From Riptortus pedestris (lineage: Eukaryota > Arthropoda > Insecta > Hemiptera > Alydidae): 64,000 nucleotides of DNA. How positions within the stretch are numbered: the stretch's first letter is position 1; the number at the start of each line of letters is the position of its first letter. The notes below the pieces were generated by a model that was not told the origin of the DNA, made no database searches, and saw only the letters and a list, made by a program, of their open reading frames with translations. The DNA is taken from positions 101,588,001 to 101,652,000 of the forward strand of contig CM032230.1 of NCBI GenBank assembly GCA_019009955.1, read 5' to 3'. The position numbers were made by a program, and so were the translations under genes. This document shows, piece by piece, positions 50,441 to 60,835 of this stretch.

Positions 50441-51622
50441 ATATTTTGGGGAACTAAGCCGGATAGATTAGTGTCTAAAGTCGAAATCTAGTTCCTTTTT
50501 CGAGTTTTGGCTGCCTTTTTGTTACCTTAATTTGTGTTTACAGTGACATATTAAGTTAAAATTATTTGGAAATCCACACCAATTGATTTATTTCGGATTT
50601 CTCGTTAACTCGTTTTATAATAATCATGAGTTAAATGAGTCAAATTGTGGAATTGAAATTCGGCAGTTTCTGAATTGCAGTGATTCATACTATTCTCATT
50701 TAAGGCCATTCATTATGTTATTGATCATCTTATGTCCAGCTTTAATATCAAATCCTCTTTACGAGAAGTGCTAATGAATTGAGAAATTGAGTATAGAATA
50801 TGATATGTCATACAGTGTGCGGGACGAATGTATTGCATGACTTCAGGGGACTTTATTTTATTAAGACTTCCCTAAGTCGCTAAATAGTTGATGTTAAAAT
50901 TAAATTTTCAGGTTTTGGCTCCAGTGTACGTTCGTTCTTCCCCACTAACACGAATATTTGGTACATATCTTGCTACCATAGCAGGCCTTATATTATTTGT
51001 AATTTGAGTTTTACAAGTAGCTGGGTAGTAGACTCATCGTGTAGGGCTGTTCCTTAAACACTTGGCCAATCCCGACCCCACCTATGGTTTTTATGGATAG
51101 TTTATATCCTATGACAACCGAATTCCTATGGAATTCATCAATTCACATGATGCTTACATGAACACTGTCTATCACACATCTGTTGTAATATTTCTCTCGT
51201 CGCTGTTAATATTTCAGGCTAAACGAAGCACTTTGAAGCGAGAAAGCTAAAGAATATGCAATTCGGCAAAGGAAGTGAATAATATCATGAAATAGAATAC
51301 TGAACACTCCTTATTTCCATAATGTTCAGTTGATAGTACTGGTGGAATTGTTCGAGTGAGATGCCGGTGATTCGTCAGTGTTGATGAGACATGGGAGTAT
51401 TTCTTCCTGAAGGACAGCCCCCTCCCACGGGAAATCTAGAGAACATTGTCGGCTTGTTTCCCTTACAGTTTTTCTCTTTACTTCCAACTCCTTTAATGGT
51501 TGGAATGTTTCATTGAGCGGTGCTTTATATCCTTCTTCCTAGATAACATTATTATTTCCTGTAGCAACTATTTTGCTCTTTTTCCATTTTTTAGTGAATC
51601 GTTGGAGTATTTCTATGCATTA
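50441..51622. other. Unassigned DNA
   Basis: A 63-codon frame at 50583-50774 (+) has no recognisable domain. Part of this stretch may be interior of the Helitron-like element starting at 50309. Confidence 0.4.
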
Positions 51623-52886
51623 TCTATATATATATAAAATTGTAACCTCTGTCTGTACATTGATTTTTTTCGCGAAATTTCACGATAACTTTTCGTTTCA
51701 CATGTCATAGACACCATAACTGCATTTTGTTTCTTTCGTGTATGTTTGTTTGTTTGTTTGTTTGTTACCTTTTCACGCATAAACTGCTGAACCGAATTTT
51801 ATGAAACTTGGTATGTATATTACTACTAGCCCAACTTAGACTTTAGGCTATACTAATATTCTCTAAGACGAACAGGAGTGGGGGTTATAAGGGAGGCCTG
51901 AAATTAAAAATAGCGATATTTCGTTTCCTATTGGTTTTACGGCAAATATGAACATGACAAAAGTTGTTTATTTTGTTATTTAGAGTAACTTTTGTTATGT
52001 ACACTTTTTTCGTATACCGAATTATAAACGAGATATACGCTAAAACCAATAGCGGAAGTGAACAATTTTATTTGGAACAAAAGACCCAACCGAAATAAAT
52101 AAAACTCGGTATATGTATTAGCACTAACGCTTTCATTATAACAAGCCATACCAACATTTCTAGGGACGGGCAGGAGTGGGGGTTATGAGGGAAGCCAGAA
52201 ATTAAAAATATCGATATTTCGTTTCCTATTGGGTTTTCGGCAAATATGAACATGACAAAAGTTGTTTATTTTGTTATTTAGAGTAACTTTTGTTATATAC
52301 ACTTTTTTCGTATACCGAATTATAAACGAGATATACGCTTAAACCTATAGCGGAAGTGAACAATTTTATTTGGAACAAAAGACCCAACCGAAATAAATAA
52401 AACTCGGTATATGTATTAGCACTAACGCTTTCATTATAACAAGCCATACCAACATTTCTAGGGACGGGCAGGAGTGGTGGTTATGAGGGAAGCCAGAAAT
52501 TAAAAATATCGATATTTCGTTTCCTATTGGGTTTTCGGCAAATATGAACATAACAAAAGTTGTTTATTTAGAGTAACTTTTGTTATATTCATTTCTGTCG
52601 TATAACACAGTATAAACGAGATATACACGAAAAGCTAGAGCGGGAGCCAACAATTTTATTGGACACTAACGATCGGTTCAACGAACTTAAAAAAACTCGG
52701 AATTTGAATTAGCATTAATTCTTCCATGATTATAAGACATATTAAAATTTTTAGGTTCAAACGGGAGTGGGGTTATGAGGGAGGCCTGAAATGAAAAATT
52801 GTGATATTCCGATTCCAATTGGTTTTCTATAAAAACACAATCATTAGTCAGTCAACGATTGCGGCATTGCCGGGTACATTAGCTAG
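51623..52886 (+). mobile_element. Helitron with 298-bp monomer array
   Basis: The 5' end is TCTATATATATATAAAATTG (preceded by A), then TAACCTCTGTCTGTACATTG, (GTTT)n and CTGCTGAACCGAATTTTATG. A 3' end with the hairpin CGGC-ATT-GCCG is followed by GGGTACATTAGCTAG at 52886. The base after CTAG is A rather than T, so the true end may be the second terminus at 53184. No Rep/helicase ORF is present. The same monomer is found in the minus-strand Helitron at 18624-19802. Confidence 0.78.
51782..52800 (+). repeat. Tandem array of 298-bp Helitron monomers, two nearly identical
   Basis: GACCCAACCGAAATAAATAA recurs at 52081 and 52380. The intervening 298 bp are almost the same in both units: the 61-codon frames at 52068-52253 and 52366-52551 (minus) differ by one residue. 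More diverged partial units lie on each side, at about 51782 and 52676. Confidence 0.93.
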
Positions 52887-53184
52887 ATCGTATATACAAA
52901 ATACTTACATTATAGATGATATTTAATTATAATAAATGCTATCCATGATTATGATTTGAATTATTCACGGTGTGTCAAACAGTGGAGAGGGAATGATTAG
53001 AGACTTATTTTCATTTATTCTTCAAACCTAAAATTTGTTTTCCATAAGTCGCCCAAGGGACCCTTACGGGGAAATGTGCGCCTAGACGGGAAGAGCAGTT
53101 CTACACATTGAAGCATTGCCAATAACAAAATAAAATCTTCCCGTCTCAAATGATTTCCCGAGCGAAGCCGGGTACCTTGGCTAG
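52887..53184 (+). mobile_element. Second Helitron 3' end
   Basis: The segment ends in the hairpin CCCG-AGCGAAGC-CGGG, then TACCTTGGCTAG, followed by T at 53185. This is the same end as in the Helitron at 18624-19802. Upstream it shares the ATTGCCAATAACAAAATAAA-like and TCTCAAATGATT blocks. It lies directly behind another terminus at 52886, so the element may have two alternative 3' ends or be two elements end to end. Confidence 0.75.
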
Positions 53185-53317
53185 TATACAATAAAAAAAT
53201 GACCTTTCCGAGTCTTATAAACAAATTTATTCTTGAGTACCTATACATTTTTCAACTTATCTCAAATTTTAAATTATACAGCAGTAGATCCTGCTGCAGT
53301 GATTACAAAATATCCAA

Positions 53318-53423
53318 TAAAGGAAATCCGCTGAAATAGGACACGATTTTAAAAACATTTCTTCAAATGTTAATAGATCCTAACTAGGAGATTAAGGCCG
53401 TCAAAAATTATGTATGTGTGTGT

Positions 53424-53474
<51 letters not shown>

Positions 53475-53780
53475 TGTGTGTGTGTATACGGTCTGGAGGA
53501 GGGAGGGGGTAAAAAGTAGGGAAAAAAAGGAAGATCAAAATATCTCCATTATTAAATTTGATTCGTAAAATCCTATATGACCAATTTTATAGAGACTTTA
53601 ATTTCCCTCTATTGTTGTTGCTGTTACACTGTCCTAATAACTCTAATACTAACCGATATATTTGCATTTATTTTTCCAACATTCAGTAGTCCTACTCATT
53701 TCACTTTAACAATAGGCGCCTCTGTGCTTACAACAATCTTATTTCAATTTTTACACGACGTACTGTTTTCACAATCATAA
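53318..53780 (+). mobile_element. HINE-like element with a GT instead of TA tract
   Basis: The 5' end is a decayed AAAGGAAATCCGCTGAAA. The left arm has TTTCTTCAAATGTTAATAGATC and AACTAGGAGAT. The central microsatellite is (GT)n (53407-53484). The right arm has GGTCTGGAGGAGGGAGGGGG and CAAAATATCTCCATTATTAA, and the TAACCGATATATTTGCATTT block follows. The 3' end is missing. Flanking direct repeats of about 90 bp lie at about 53190-53277 and 53840-53923. Confidence 0.75.
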
Positions 53781-53919
53781 TGAATTTGATTGAAAAATAT
53801 TACATAAGAAATCATATTAGAACCGAAATATTATTACTTAAAATGACATTTTCAAGTCGTTTTAATAGTTGTATTATTGAGTACTTATACATTTTTAGAA
53901 GATCTCAATTTTTAAATTA

Positions 53920-54280
53920 ACTAATCGATAGTGAAAGGTCTCGACTATAACAAAAAACCTCAAAAAATTATTAAAATAGTTTTATTTCTCTAGAAGTTTC
54001 GCTTCCACATCACACCTCATCAGAAAAAAATATAATACAAAGACATAACTAAACTAACGGCTGCATTGTTGTATAGGGCCTTCAACTAGCCATGCCGGTC
54101 AATGTGGGCGGTCCTAAAGAACGATGTATCTGTTAGTTTAGTTACCTCATTGTATTAAATTTTCTCCCGAAGAGGCGTCATGTGGACCCAAAACTAGAGG
54201 AGAAATATTTATTGTTTGAGGTTTTGCGTTTTTGTTGACCTTCCACCATCGATAGATTAGTTGAAGTTAAATAGGTAATA
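53920..54280. mobile_element. Inverted repeat resembling a Penelope-like element terminus
   Basis: The left arm (about 53925-54075) and right arm (about 54125-54275) are imperfect inverted copies of each other, including AACTAATCGATAGTGAAAGG and CTAAACTAAC blocks. Each arm carries a hammerhead-like core. On the minus strand, CTGATGAG (54023-54016) is followed 13 bases on by GCGAAAC (54002-53996). On the plus strand, the counterpart is CCGAAGAG (54167-54174) and CCAAAAC. Penelope-like elements carry hammerhead ribozymes of this general form in their terminal repeats and are often found as inverted partial copies. No RT or GIY-YIG ORF is present. Confidence 0.5.
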
Positions 54281-54321
54281 CTTTCATGATCAATTTTTAA
54301 AGTATACAGTTGAAGTAAACA

Positions 54322-54367
<46 letters not shown>

Positions 54368-54836
54368 CTGCTAACTCTCTAGTGGTCGCATTTTTTGTCT
54401 GATCGTTATCGAACTCGATATTTAAACGTTTTATGTAAAAATGAAGATCAAGTTCGTTAACGGCTAAAATCGGACCAGTGGGAGGGGGGTTTAGAGGGGA
54501 AGTATTTCGAAATATCTCTGTTGTTATGCGTGGGATCGGAAAATTGTGTAGACTCAATCTTAATGCAAATGTAATGTTCTATAAATGTTATCGTATACGT
54601 TTTTTCAATATCATGATTATTAACAAAGATATTTGCAGTTCTTATTTTGATGTCTTCAGTAAACCCGCACTCCTACTCATCCCATATTAAAAATAAGCTC
54701 TTATATTATGAAGCAATTTATTTGAAGCCTAAATACCAAATGTTGTTCTCATTGAACCCTTACGTTTTGAGATAAATGCAAATATGTGACGCACGTGGGA
54801 AAGCTGCTTACTTAACGCAGCCCCTGCGGGACGGAC
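54322..54836 (+). mobile_element. HINE-like element lacking the left arm
   Basis: (TA)n at 54324-54363 runs directly into the right arm (TCTCTAGTGGTCGCATTTTT, CGGCTAAAATCGGACCAGTG, GTGGGATCGGAAAATTG). The tail variant has CTTCAGTAAACCCGCACTCC and CTAAATACCAAATGTTGTTC. The end is CACGTGGGAAAGCTGCTTAC, the hairpin CGCAG-CCC-CTGCG and GGACGGAC, followed by T. Confidence 0.88.
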
Positions 54837-56059
54837 TGTTTTATTTCCAAACTGAATATTAACCGAAAAATTCATTTAGTTTTTTCGAATAATATGCAAA
54901 TGTTTATCTTTCATAATTTATGTAAATGTATTTATTCTGATGAGTAGATTATAGGGATACATTGTAAGAACTTTTAAACATTGGTAAATATAATAATAAA
55001 TATTGATAATCATTAACATCTCAAAAGTATATATTTTCTCAACTGCCTATACTTCCTAAACTCAAGCTTTATCCTTCGAATAAATAATATGTAGATCAGA
55101 TCCATTATAATCGCATAGAGAGATGAATAGATGGAGAAAGAAAAAGAGAGAGAAAGTAAAAATGGAATTGAAGTCGTCCCTCATAAGGACGGGTTGTCAG
55201 CCTGACATTGATAAGTGTAATGAAGCAATAATGTCAACCAGAGTAAGGTCATCAAAACATGGCTGACAGCTCTCTTCTACTTTTTATCTTTCCTACCTCG
55301 TCATTTTCGAAATGAATATTCTGATTTTCTCTCGGGGAAGGGGAGGTTATTAGTAACACAAGTATTTTCCCTCTTCTCATTTTTATTTCTTTTCACCAAG
55401 AGGCTTTTTTGTCTCATCATCATTCCGACACACGAAGTGTTATTAGTGAGGACATTTCACTTCAATTAAACTTCGTAGGCCGCCACACTTCATCTAGGTT
55501 TTTAAACTACTTGTTGAATTTGGGGAAGAAACACTAGGCGCGGACTAAGTCTCTCAATGTTGATATAAAATGAGTAAAGTCTTGCGTGACAAGTGAAAAA
55601 TAATAACTCTTGCGATAGAAGGGAGTTTTGGCATATTTTGCGCAGCAACTTTTTGGCGTTTTATACATCATTGTAGAATTGGTGCAAAGAAGACTTTATT
55701 TACAGTTTACTACCCATTGCCAGTCACTATGAACTAATAAATAATTTTCTAAGCACACGCTGAAAAACAACTGTTTATAGATTGACTTAAGCCGACATTC
55801 AGGCTTTAGTCGGCTCTCTAGCAATCTGACTTGAATGAAACTGTCTACACTAGTCGGTAACCCTTCAGTGTAAGGTTTGTGTTCATGGAGTAAGCAACGA
55901 GAAACCACTGAATAACTTTAAGGCCATCTACCTTCTCATTTATGTTTCCATGGATATAAGGTGTCCCTTGTTTCTGTAAACAATCAGGCGTATCCTGAAT
56001 ATGCGAGATATAGAATATCCTCCTACAGAGCTTAAATCTAAATACGTTCGTTTTTATCA
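54837..56059. other. No gene recognised, 1.2 kb
   Basis: A minus frame of 132 codons overlaps 55845-56243, partly inside the next SINE, with no recognisable domain. Confidence 0.45.
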
Positions 56060-56242
56060 CATCTTCTTGCGTGGTATAGCAAGAGTGGTGAGTTCCATTC
56101 ACCCTTGGCAATATGAATCTATTTAGTGACGAACTCCTTAAGTAAAATCCTAGGTCCCAACCTGGCGAGAAAAGGAAGGTAAGTTGTAGATAACCCATCC
56201 AAATTAGCTGTAGATGCACAAAGCAGGCGTTAATTAATAACA
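56060..56242 (+). mobile_element. tRNA-derived SINE
   Basis: A B-box-like GTGAGTTCCATTCACCC lies near 56088. The body has TTTAGTGACGAACTCCTTAA, AAAATCCTAGGTCCCAACC, TGGCGAGAAAAGG, GTAGATAACCCATCC, AATTAGCTGTAGATGCAC and a tail GGCGTTAATTAATAAC. It is a complete but diverged copy, immediately followed by a HINE 5' end. Confidence 0.7.
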
Positions 56243-56251
56243 TTTATTTTA

Positions 56252-56381
56252 CCACATTTCCCTTTAAGAAAATCAGATATTCAGGCTGTACTCATGACGC
56301 AATATTCGAAAAATTCCTCAGATGACCTTCGATCCAGTCAAGGATATGAAGAAAATGGGGTCCTTTGAAAATTGTATAACA
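56252..56381 (+). mobile_element. HINE-like left arm
   Basis: A decayed palindrome (ACATTTCCCTTTAAGAAAAT), then GGCTGTACTCATGACGCAAT, GACCTTCGATCCAGTC and GAAAATGGGGTCCTTTG. It stops where the TA tract should begin. Confidence 0.75.
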
Positions 56382-57346
56382 AACAAAGCTGCTCTCCCTT
56401 GGGATGAAACACATCTTATTATTTTTAATTTAGATCGGGTGGTATCCAATCTTATTTGTGCAGTGAGTAATTTCAAGTTTTGGAATTAATTTAAGTACTC
56501 CAAAAAACATATTACATACTTTATTTTGTTATCACAAATAATGATTCACAATTGGAATTAATGTTTTCGAAATGTTTTTTTGAAAATGCTTTGTTTGGGG
56601 ATTTTGAGGGTCTATTTTTTTCATTTTTTTTTTTTTAGTATCTATACCACAGTTCATAAATACTGTTTTTTCCTAAATTAACCTCTTTTGGCGGTGTTAA
56701 ACCGTACTGCACGATCCAGTGTTAGACAAGTATTACCATTCATCTGAATGGCACAAATGTCAAGTATTCTTTGGGATCCATTCAGGTCAGAAGTGGAATA
56801 TCCTTTTAGTTTAAACGTTTTGATTTTTGAGATTATAGTTTCGGTCGAAGAGACTTGAATTTGAATCAAACAAGTTTTACTGCCTAGTAGATAAACATAC
56901 AAAACCAAATGTTAAGTGAATAACCAGTTTATTGGTCAAGTTAATTAAAAATAACCTGTATAAAATAGAAGAGACCACACCAATAAATACTCCATGGAAC
57001 ATTCTAGTAAATGTACTCATATAAACATGCAAATAAAAAAAAGCCCTACGCACAGAGAATAACTGTATTGCTGATAATATTTGGCGTGTAGGTTATTAAT
57101 CATTTATATTTCCCAAAGCCACTTGATGTGTTATGTTGCCGGGAGCAATTTTTCTCTTGCTGTCCAGAGCAGCGTGGCTCAGGATCTGTGTTTCCAAGCA
57201 GAATAAAGTGTTGGGGTGATGTATCGTCAACAATAATCGCTCCCCCTAGCAGTGGAGCACTGACCAGCCCTGCACCATCTAATGTATTTTACTCTTAGTA
57301 TTCTCCACATTTTAATTTTAATTCCATTCGTGTTGAGATTACAAAG

Positions 57347-57348
<2 letters not shown>
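56382..57348. other. Unassigned DNA
   Basis: A 76-codon minus frame at 56678-56908 has no recognisable domain. No local repeat family was recognised. Confidence 0.4.

Positions 57349-57427
<79 letters not shown>
57349..57427. repeat. Compound (TA)n-(GT)n microsatellite
   Basis: A TA run (57349-57390) passes directly into a GT run (57391-57427). There are no HINE arms on either side. Confidence 0.95.
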
Positions 57428-57430
<3 letters not shown>

Positions 57431-57654
57431 ATATATCTCCATTTAAACACATTTATTTCATTGTTACAAGATATACGGCTTTCCAGTTCAAGTTGTTTAA
57501 CTCAACATAAATCGATAATTGAATTGTTCAAAACTTAAAAAAATTAAATTACTTTTAGTAATAATAGTTTCTTTTCTACCTGACCAAAGTCACCATATTG
57601 GCAACAGGAAGCTAACTTTTGAAATTTTGGTGGTGGAGTATCTAAGATAGCGTC

Positions 57655-57732
57655 TGGTGAAAATAGACCGTCGCAGAATTTTATTTCAAGCGCTTTCGGA
57701 GATTCAGGCCTTCTACTTCAGAGCTACTGCAC
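57655..57732 (-). mobile_element. Possible Penelope-like element 3' end fragment
   Basis: The minus strand reads CTGAAGTAGAAGGCCTGAAT, then CTCCGAAAGCGCTTGAAATA and AAATTCTGCGACGGTC. The pattern CTGAAGA..GAAGGCC...CCGAAAGCGCTTGAAATAAA is common at the 3' ends of animal Penelope-like elements, where it forms part of a hammerhead-like fold. It is short and isolated. Confidence 0.4.
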
Positions 57733-59333
57733 TGCTTTCAATGAGAGAGAGGATGAGCAACTCTCTTTCTGAGGGGCAAATTAAGGTCTGAAAAAATAAA
57801 ATAATCTGAAGGAGACTGACTCCGTATTAAACCAAACGCTAAAAATAAGTTTGGTAATGAAATAACATTTTAATTTGAAGTTCCTTACATCAGTATTTAC
57901 TAGAATATCTGTAAGAAACACAAATCTCTTTTAGTTAATTTCTCTTATGTATTTAATAAAATTCTATCTATTGACATCTTCACATAATAGTTGTAAGGTG
58001 ACCAAATAGATCAAGCGAAAGTGACAGATGGATCAATGGCTGAATTGACCTTTTATATGTTCTTTGAATAATTGTGTGGAATTCAATTCCAAGTCTACAG
58101 TTTGGAGAATGTGAACTCTTTACAGCAAGAAATAATAATAAAGGATCAAGATCGTCTGCAGCTCCTCCCCAAAATCTAAAACAGATTACTTAAGTTTTTT
58201 TACGAACATGTATTCCTTACGAAATGAGACGGTCAGAGCACATTTAGTGCAGAAAGAGATCCACCACGTAGCGCCTTTTTAGTACTTACGTGACACCTTG
58301 CACGTGCTTCAGGTTAAACTCCTTGTCTGTGAGCTCGTTTATAGTTAGGAAGAACCAAATGTATTGTAATATGAACAGAAAAATTAGTGATATCCTTCAA
58401 CAGAAGGGTAATAGCCATAATTAACTAAGGTGCCAATGTGCTAGCTTTCATCAGAAATCAATAAGGTACAGTATGTTTCCCGTTGCCTTCTGCATGTTCT
58501 GTCAAAAAAAACATTGTGAAGAGTGCAGGGAACTTCCAACTTCATTCTTGAGTCATTACCCCAAAGACTGTATTAGCTAGGACGTTAGTCAGTATGAATA
58601 TACCAACTCCAGTTTCCCCACTGAGATAGGACAGACGTCATTTCCTTAATTGTTTCCATTATAATCAGGCCTGTATATTCACGTGAGTAATAACCATCCT
58701 TACAATAACAACATAGCTTATAAATGGCATATTACTTTTTTGATATATCATTGCTTCTGCTTTTCTTTTCTTTTTTTCAAGGGAAGAATATTATAAAATT
58801 AGTAACGCTATTGCTCCATTCTTCCATAAAGGAAATTATTTGATATTAAGGCATTTTACTTTCATTCTCGAAATATATTTTGGCTGATTCGCCAGTTTAT
58901 TAAATAACAACTGGGAAGGATAACGAAGGTATTCAAGAGGCTTGTTATTGAAGGAGAACGTCTGAAGGCGGGTTATAATTCTGAACTTAATCACCCATTG
59001 ATGTTGGAAGCGACTTGATGGTCTCATGCGAGTACAGAACAAACCCATGATAACCATCTTCCAGGGACCATCTTACAAATTGATTTCGTCGAATAAATTT
59101 GTTTTAGGGTTCATGAGACAATTTGTTCTCCGTTGTTCAGCATGAAGGTAACAGGATAACACAAATATAATGTTATAAGAAAATCTTACACAAACGCCAA
59201 ACATGTTTAAAATAAAATTGTAGGCATCAGGCATATTCATTTCTATCTCTTGGGATGTTAAACATTCTTAATAAAATCTGCGTTCAGAATTTCGTAGTGG
59301 CTGAGTAATGTAACATCAAGAAGAAGAATAAAA
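57733..59333. other. No gene recognised, 1.6 kb
   Basis: A 73-codon minus frame (58836-59057) has no recognisable domain. No local repeat family was recognised. Confidence 0.45.
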
Positions 59334-59382
59334 AGTCTATCACGCAGGATTGCATAAACAAGGCAGATTTCCCACGTGTTGG
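59334..59382 (-). mobile_element. HINE-like 3' end remnant
   Basis: The minus-strand end has CACGTGGGAAATCTGCC, then a damaged hairpin (GCAATCCTGCG) and TGATAGAC. Beyond about 59382 the element is not recognisable until a short tail-like stretch near 59515. Confidence 0.6.
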
Positions 59383-59717
59383 TGATGTTATCTTCCTACA
59401 TGTTCAATATTTCTTCCGTAATGTGTAGCCTAAGTAAATAGAGATTTAAACGAATGAGGGACGTGAAATGATTATTGAATTGGTTACTCAAAATAAAACT
59501 CAGGCGACTGAAAGAGTGGGTTTACTGAAGCCTGAAAAAGAAGAAAAAAAACAAATAACTTTGTGATGTTGGGTAGAGAGTCAAAGTAATCCTTTCCTGC
59601 CCATCTCACCATAGGCTGGTGTATAGAAGAAAAAAAATATGCCGGATTGTTGAAGAAAGTGAAATTATATTGTACTTCTTTTTACAAATAAGAATAATAA
59701 TAAATATACAGGTATAT

Positions 59718-60446
59718 GTTTCTCGTTATATTAAACTCGATATTTAATCATTTCTATGTAAAAAGGAAGGTCAAGTTTGTTAATGGCAGAAATCGGACTA
59801 GTAGAAGGGGGGGGTTAGAGAGGAGGAATTTCGAAAATTTAAAATATCTGCTTACTATAAGTCGGATCGAAAAATTATACATAACGAATTTTATTGCTAC
59901 TTAAAATACCTATAAGTTTGTTATATACATATTTCCTGATGTCAAATTAATAGTAAGCTGTTGTATCATGATCATCTTTGTTCTAAGTTTAAATACCATA
60001 TATTCATTTCAAAAGTCCTTTATTATGCGAGATACATGCAAATTCGTTGTGCGAAGACGTCATCAATTCTGATTTTACTGTTTTGTCTCGAAAATGTTTA
60101 TTTGAGCTATACCATGCTCGATATTTAACCGCTTCAGTCAGCACTAAAGGTCATATTTTTTATTGGCTGAAATAGGACCTGGAATACGTGGAGGATTAGA
60201 GGGAGGATTCAAAAATGAAAAATATCTCCGTAATTATGAGTCGGATCGTATAAGATAGAACCAATGTTGTTAAACTATTGATTCTCTACAATTGTTCTTC
60301 TATGCATTTTTCGTTAACTCAAATATTAAATGAGTAACTCGTATTTTCTTGTTTTCAGTCAGAATAGGCAGTGAGATTGAATCAGTAGTGAGTCTTTCCA
60401 GCACATGAGGAATCTGCATAGTTTGCTCAGCCCCTACCTGAAGGAC
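59718..60446 (+). mobile_element. HINE-like element, two tandem right arms, no left arm
   Basis: The first right arm (59735-59935) contains TGTTAATGGCAGAAATCGG and GTCGGATCGAAAAATTATAC. The linker has GAAGACGTCATCAATTCTG. The second arm (60105-60350) contains CTCGATATTTAACCGCTTCA and TTATTGGCTGAAATAGGACC. The 3' end is GAGGAATCTGCATAGTTTGC, then CTCAGCCCCTACCTGAAGGAC. It has the same arrangement as 29036-30016 and the linker seen at 42335. Confidence 0.8.
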
Positions 60447-60632
60447 TTGTAATCATAATATAGGCTATCATGCTTTTTACTGGACTTTTTTTAAATTTTC
60501 AACCTTCACTGAACCCTCGCCCTTTTTAGTCATTGCACATTAACAATAAGCCAATATATAGTAAAACATCTTATTCCAAGCTTAAATACACATGTAAATA
60601 CGTTGTGTAATGACCTCATCAATTAAGACTCA

Positions 60633-60735
60633 ACTGCCTTAATTTGAAACTATATTTTTGATATCTACCATACTCCATATTTTACTGCCTTAATTTGAAA
60701 CTACATATTTGATATCTACCATACTCAATATTTCA
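60633..60735. repeat. Tandem duplication, 2 x 51 bp
   Basis: ACTGCCTTAATTTGAAACTA and the following bases through ATACTCCATATTTT are repeated immediately at 60684 with four differences. The unit is part of a HINE unit-B arm. Confidence 0.93.
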
Positions 60736-60767
60736 GCTTCATACAACGGTAAAGATCATATACGGTA

Positions 60768-60835
60768 ATGACAGAACCTTTCATGAACATTTTCTTCAAA
60801 TGTCCATCGATCCTACTCAGGAGATGTCGAAAAAA
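60768..60835 (+). mobile_element. HINE-like left-arm piece, host of an insertion
   Basis: TTTTCTTCAAATGTCCATCG, ATCCTACTCAGGAGATGTCG, AAAAAA. The arm stops at the 3' end of the minus-strand element 60836-62425 and resumes after it (62426: ATGAGATGCGTTCAAAAC, TA tract). Together they form one interrupted plus-strand copy. Confidence 0.8.

Noticed and set aside
52068..52551. Two nearly identical 61-codon minus frames with hydrophobic content
   Set aside because: They are the same stretch of two tandem Helitron monomers. The reading is not conserved in the other monomers, so this is repeat identity, not a protein family.
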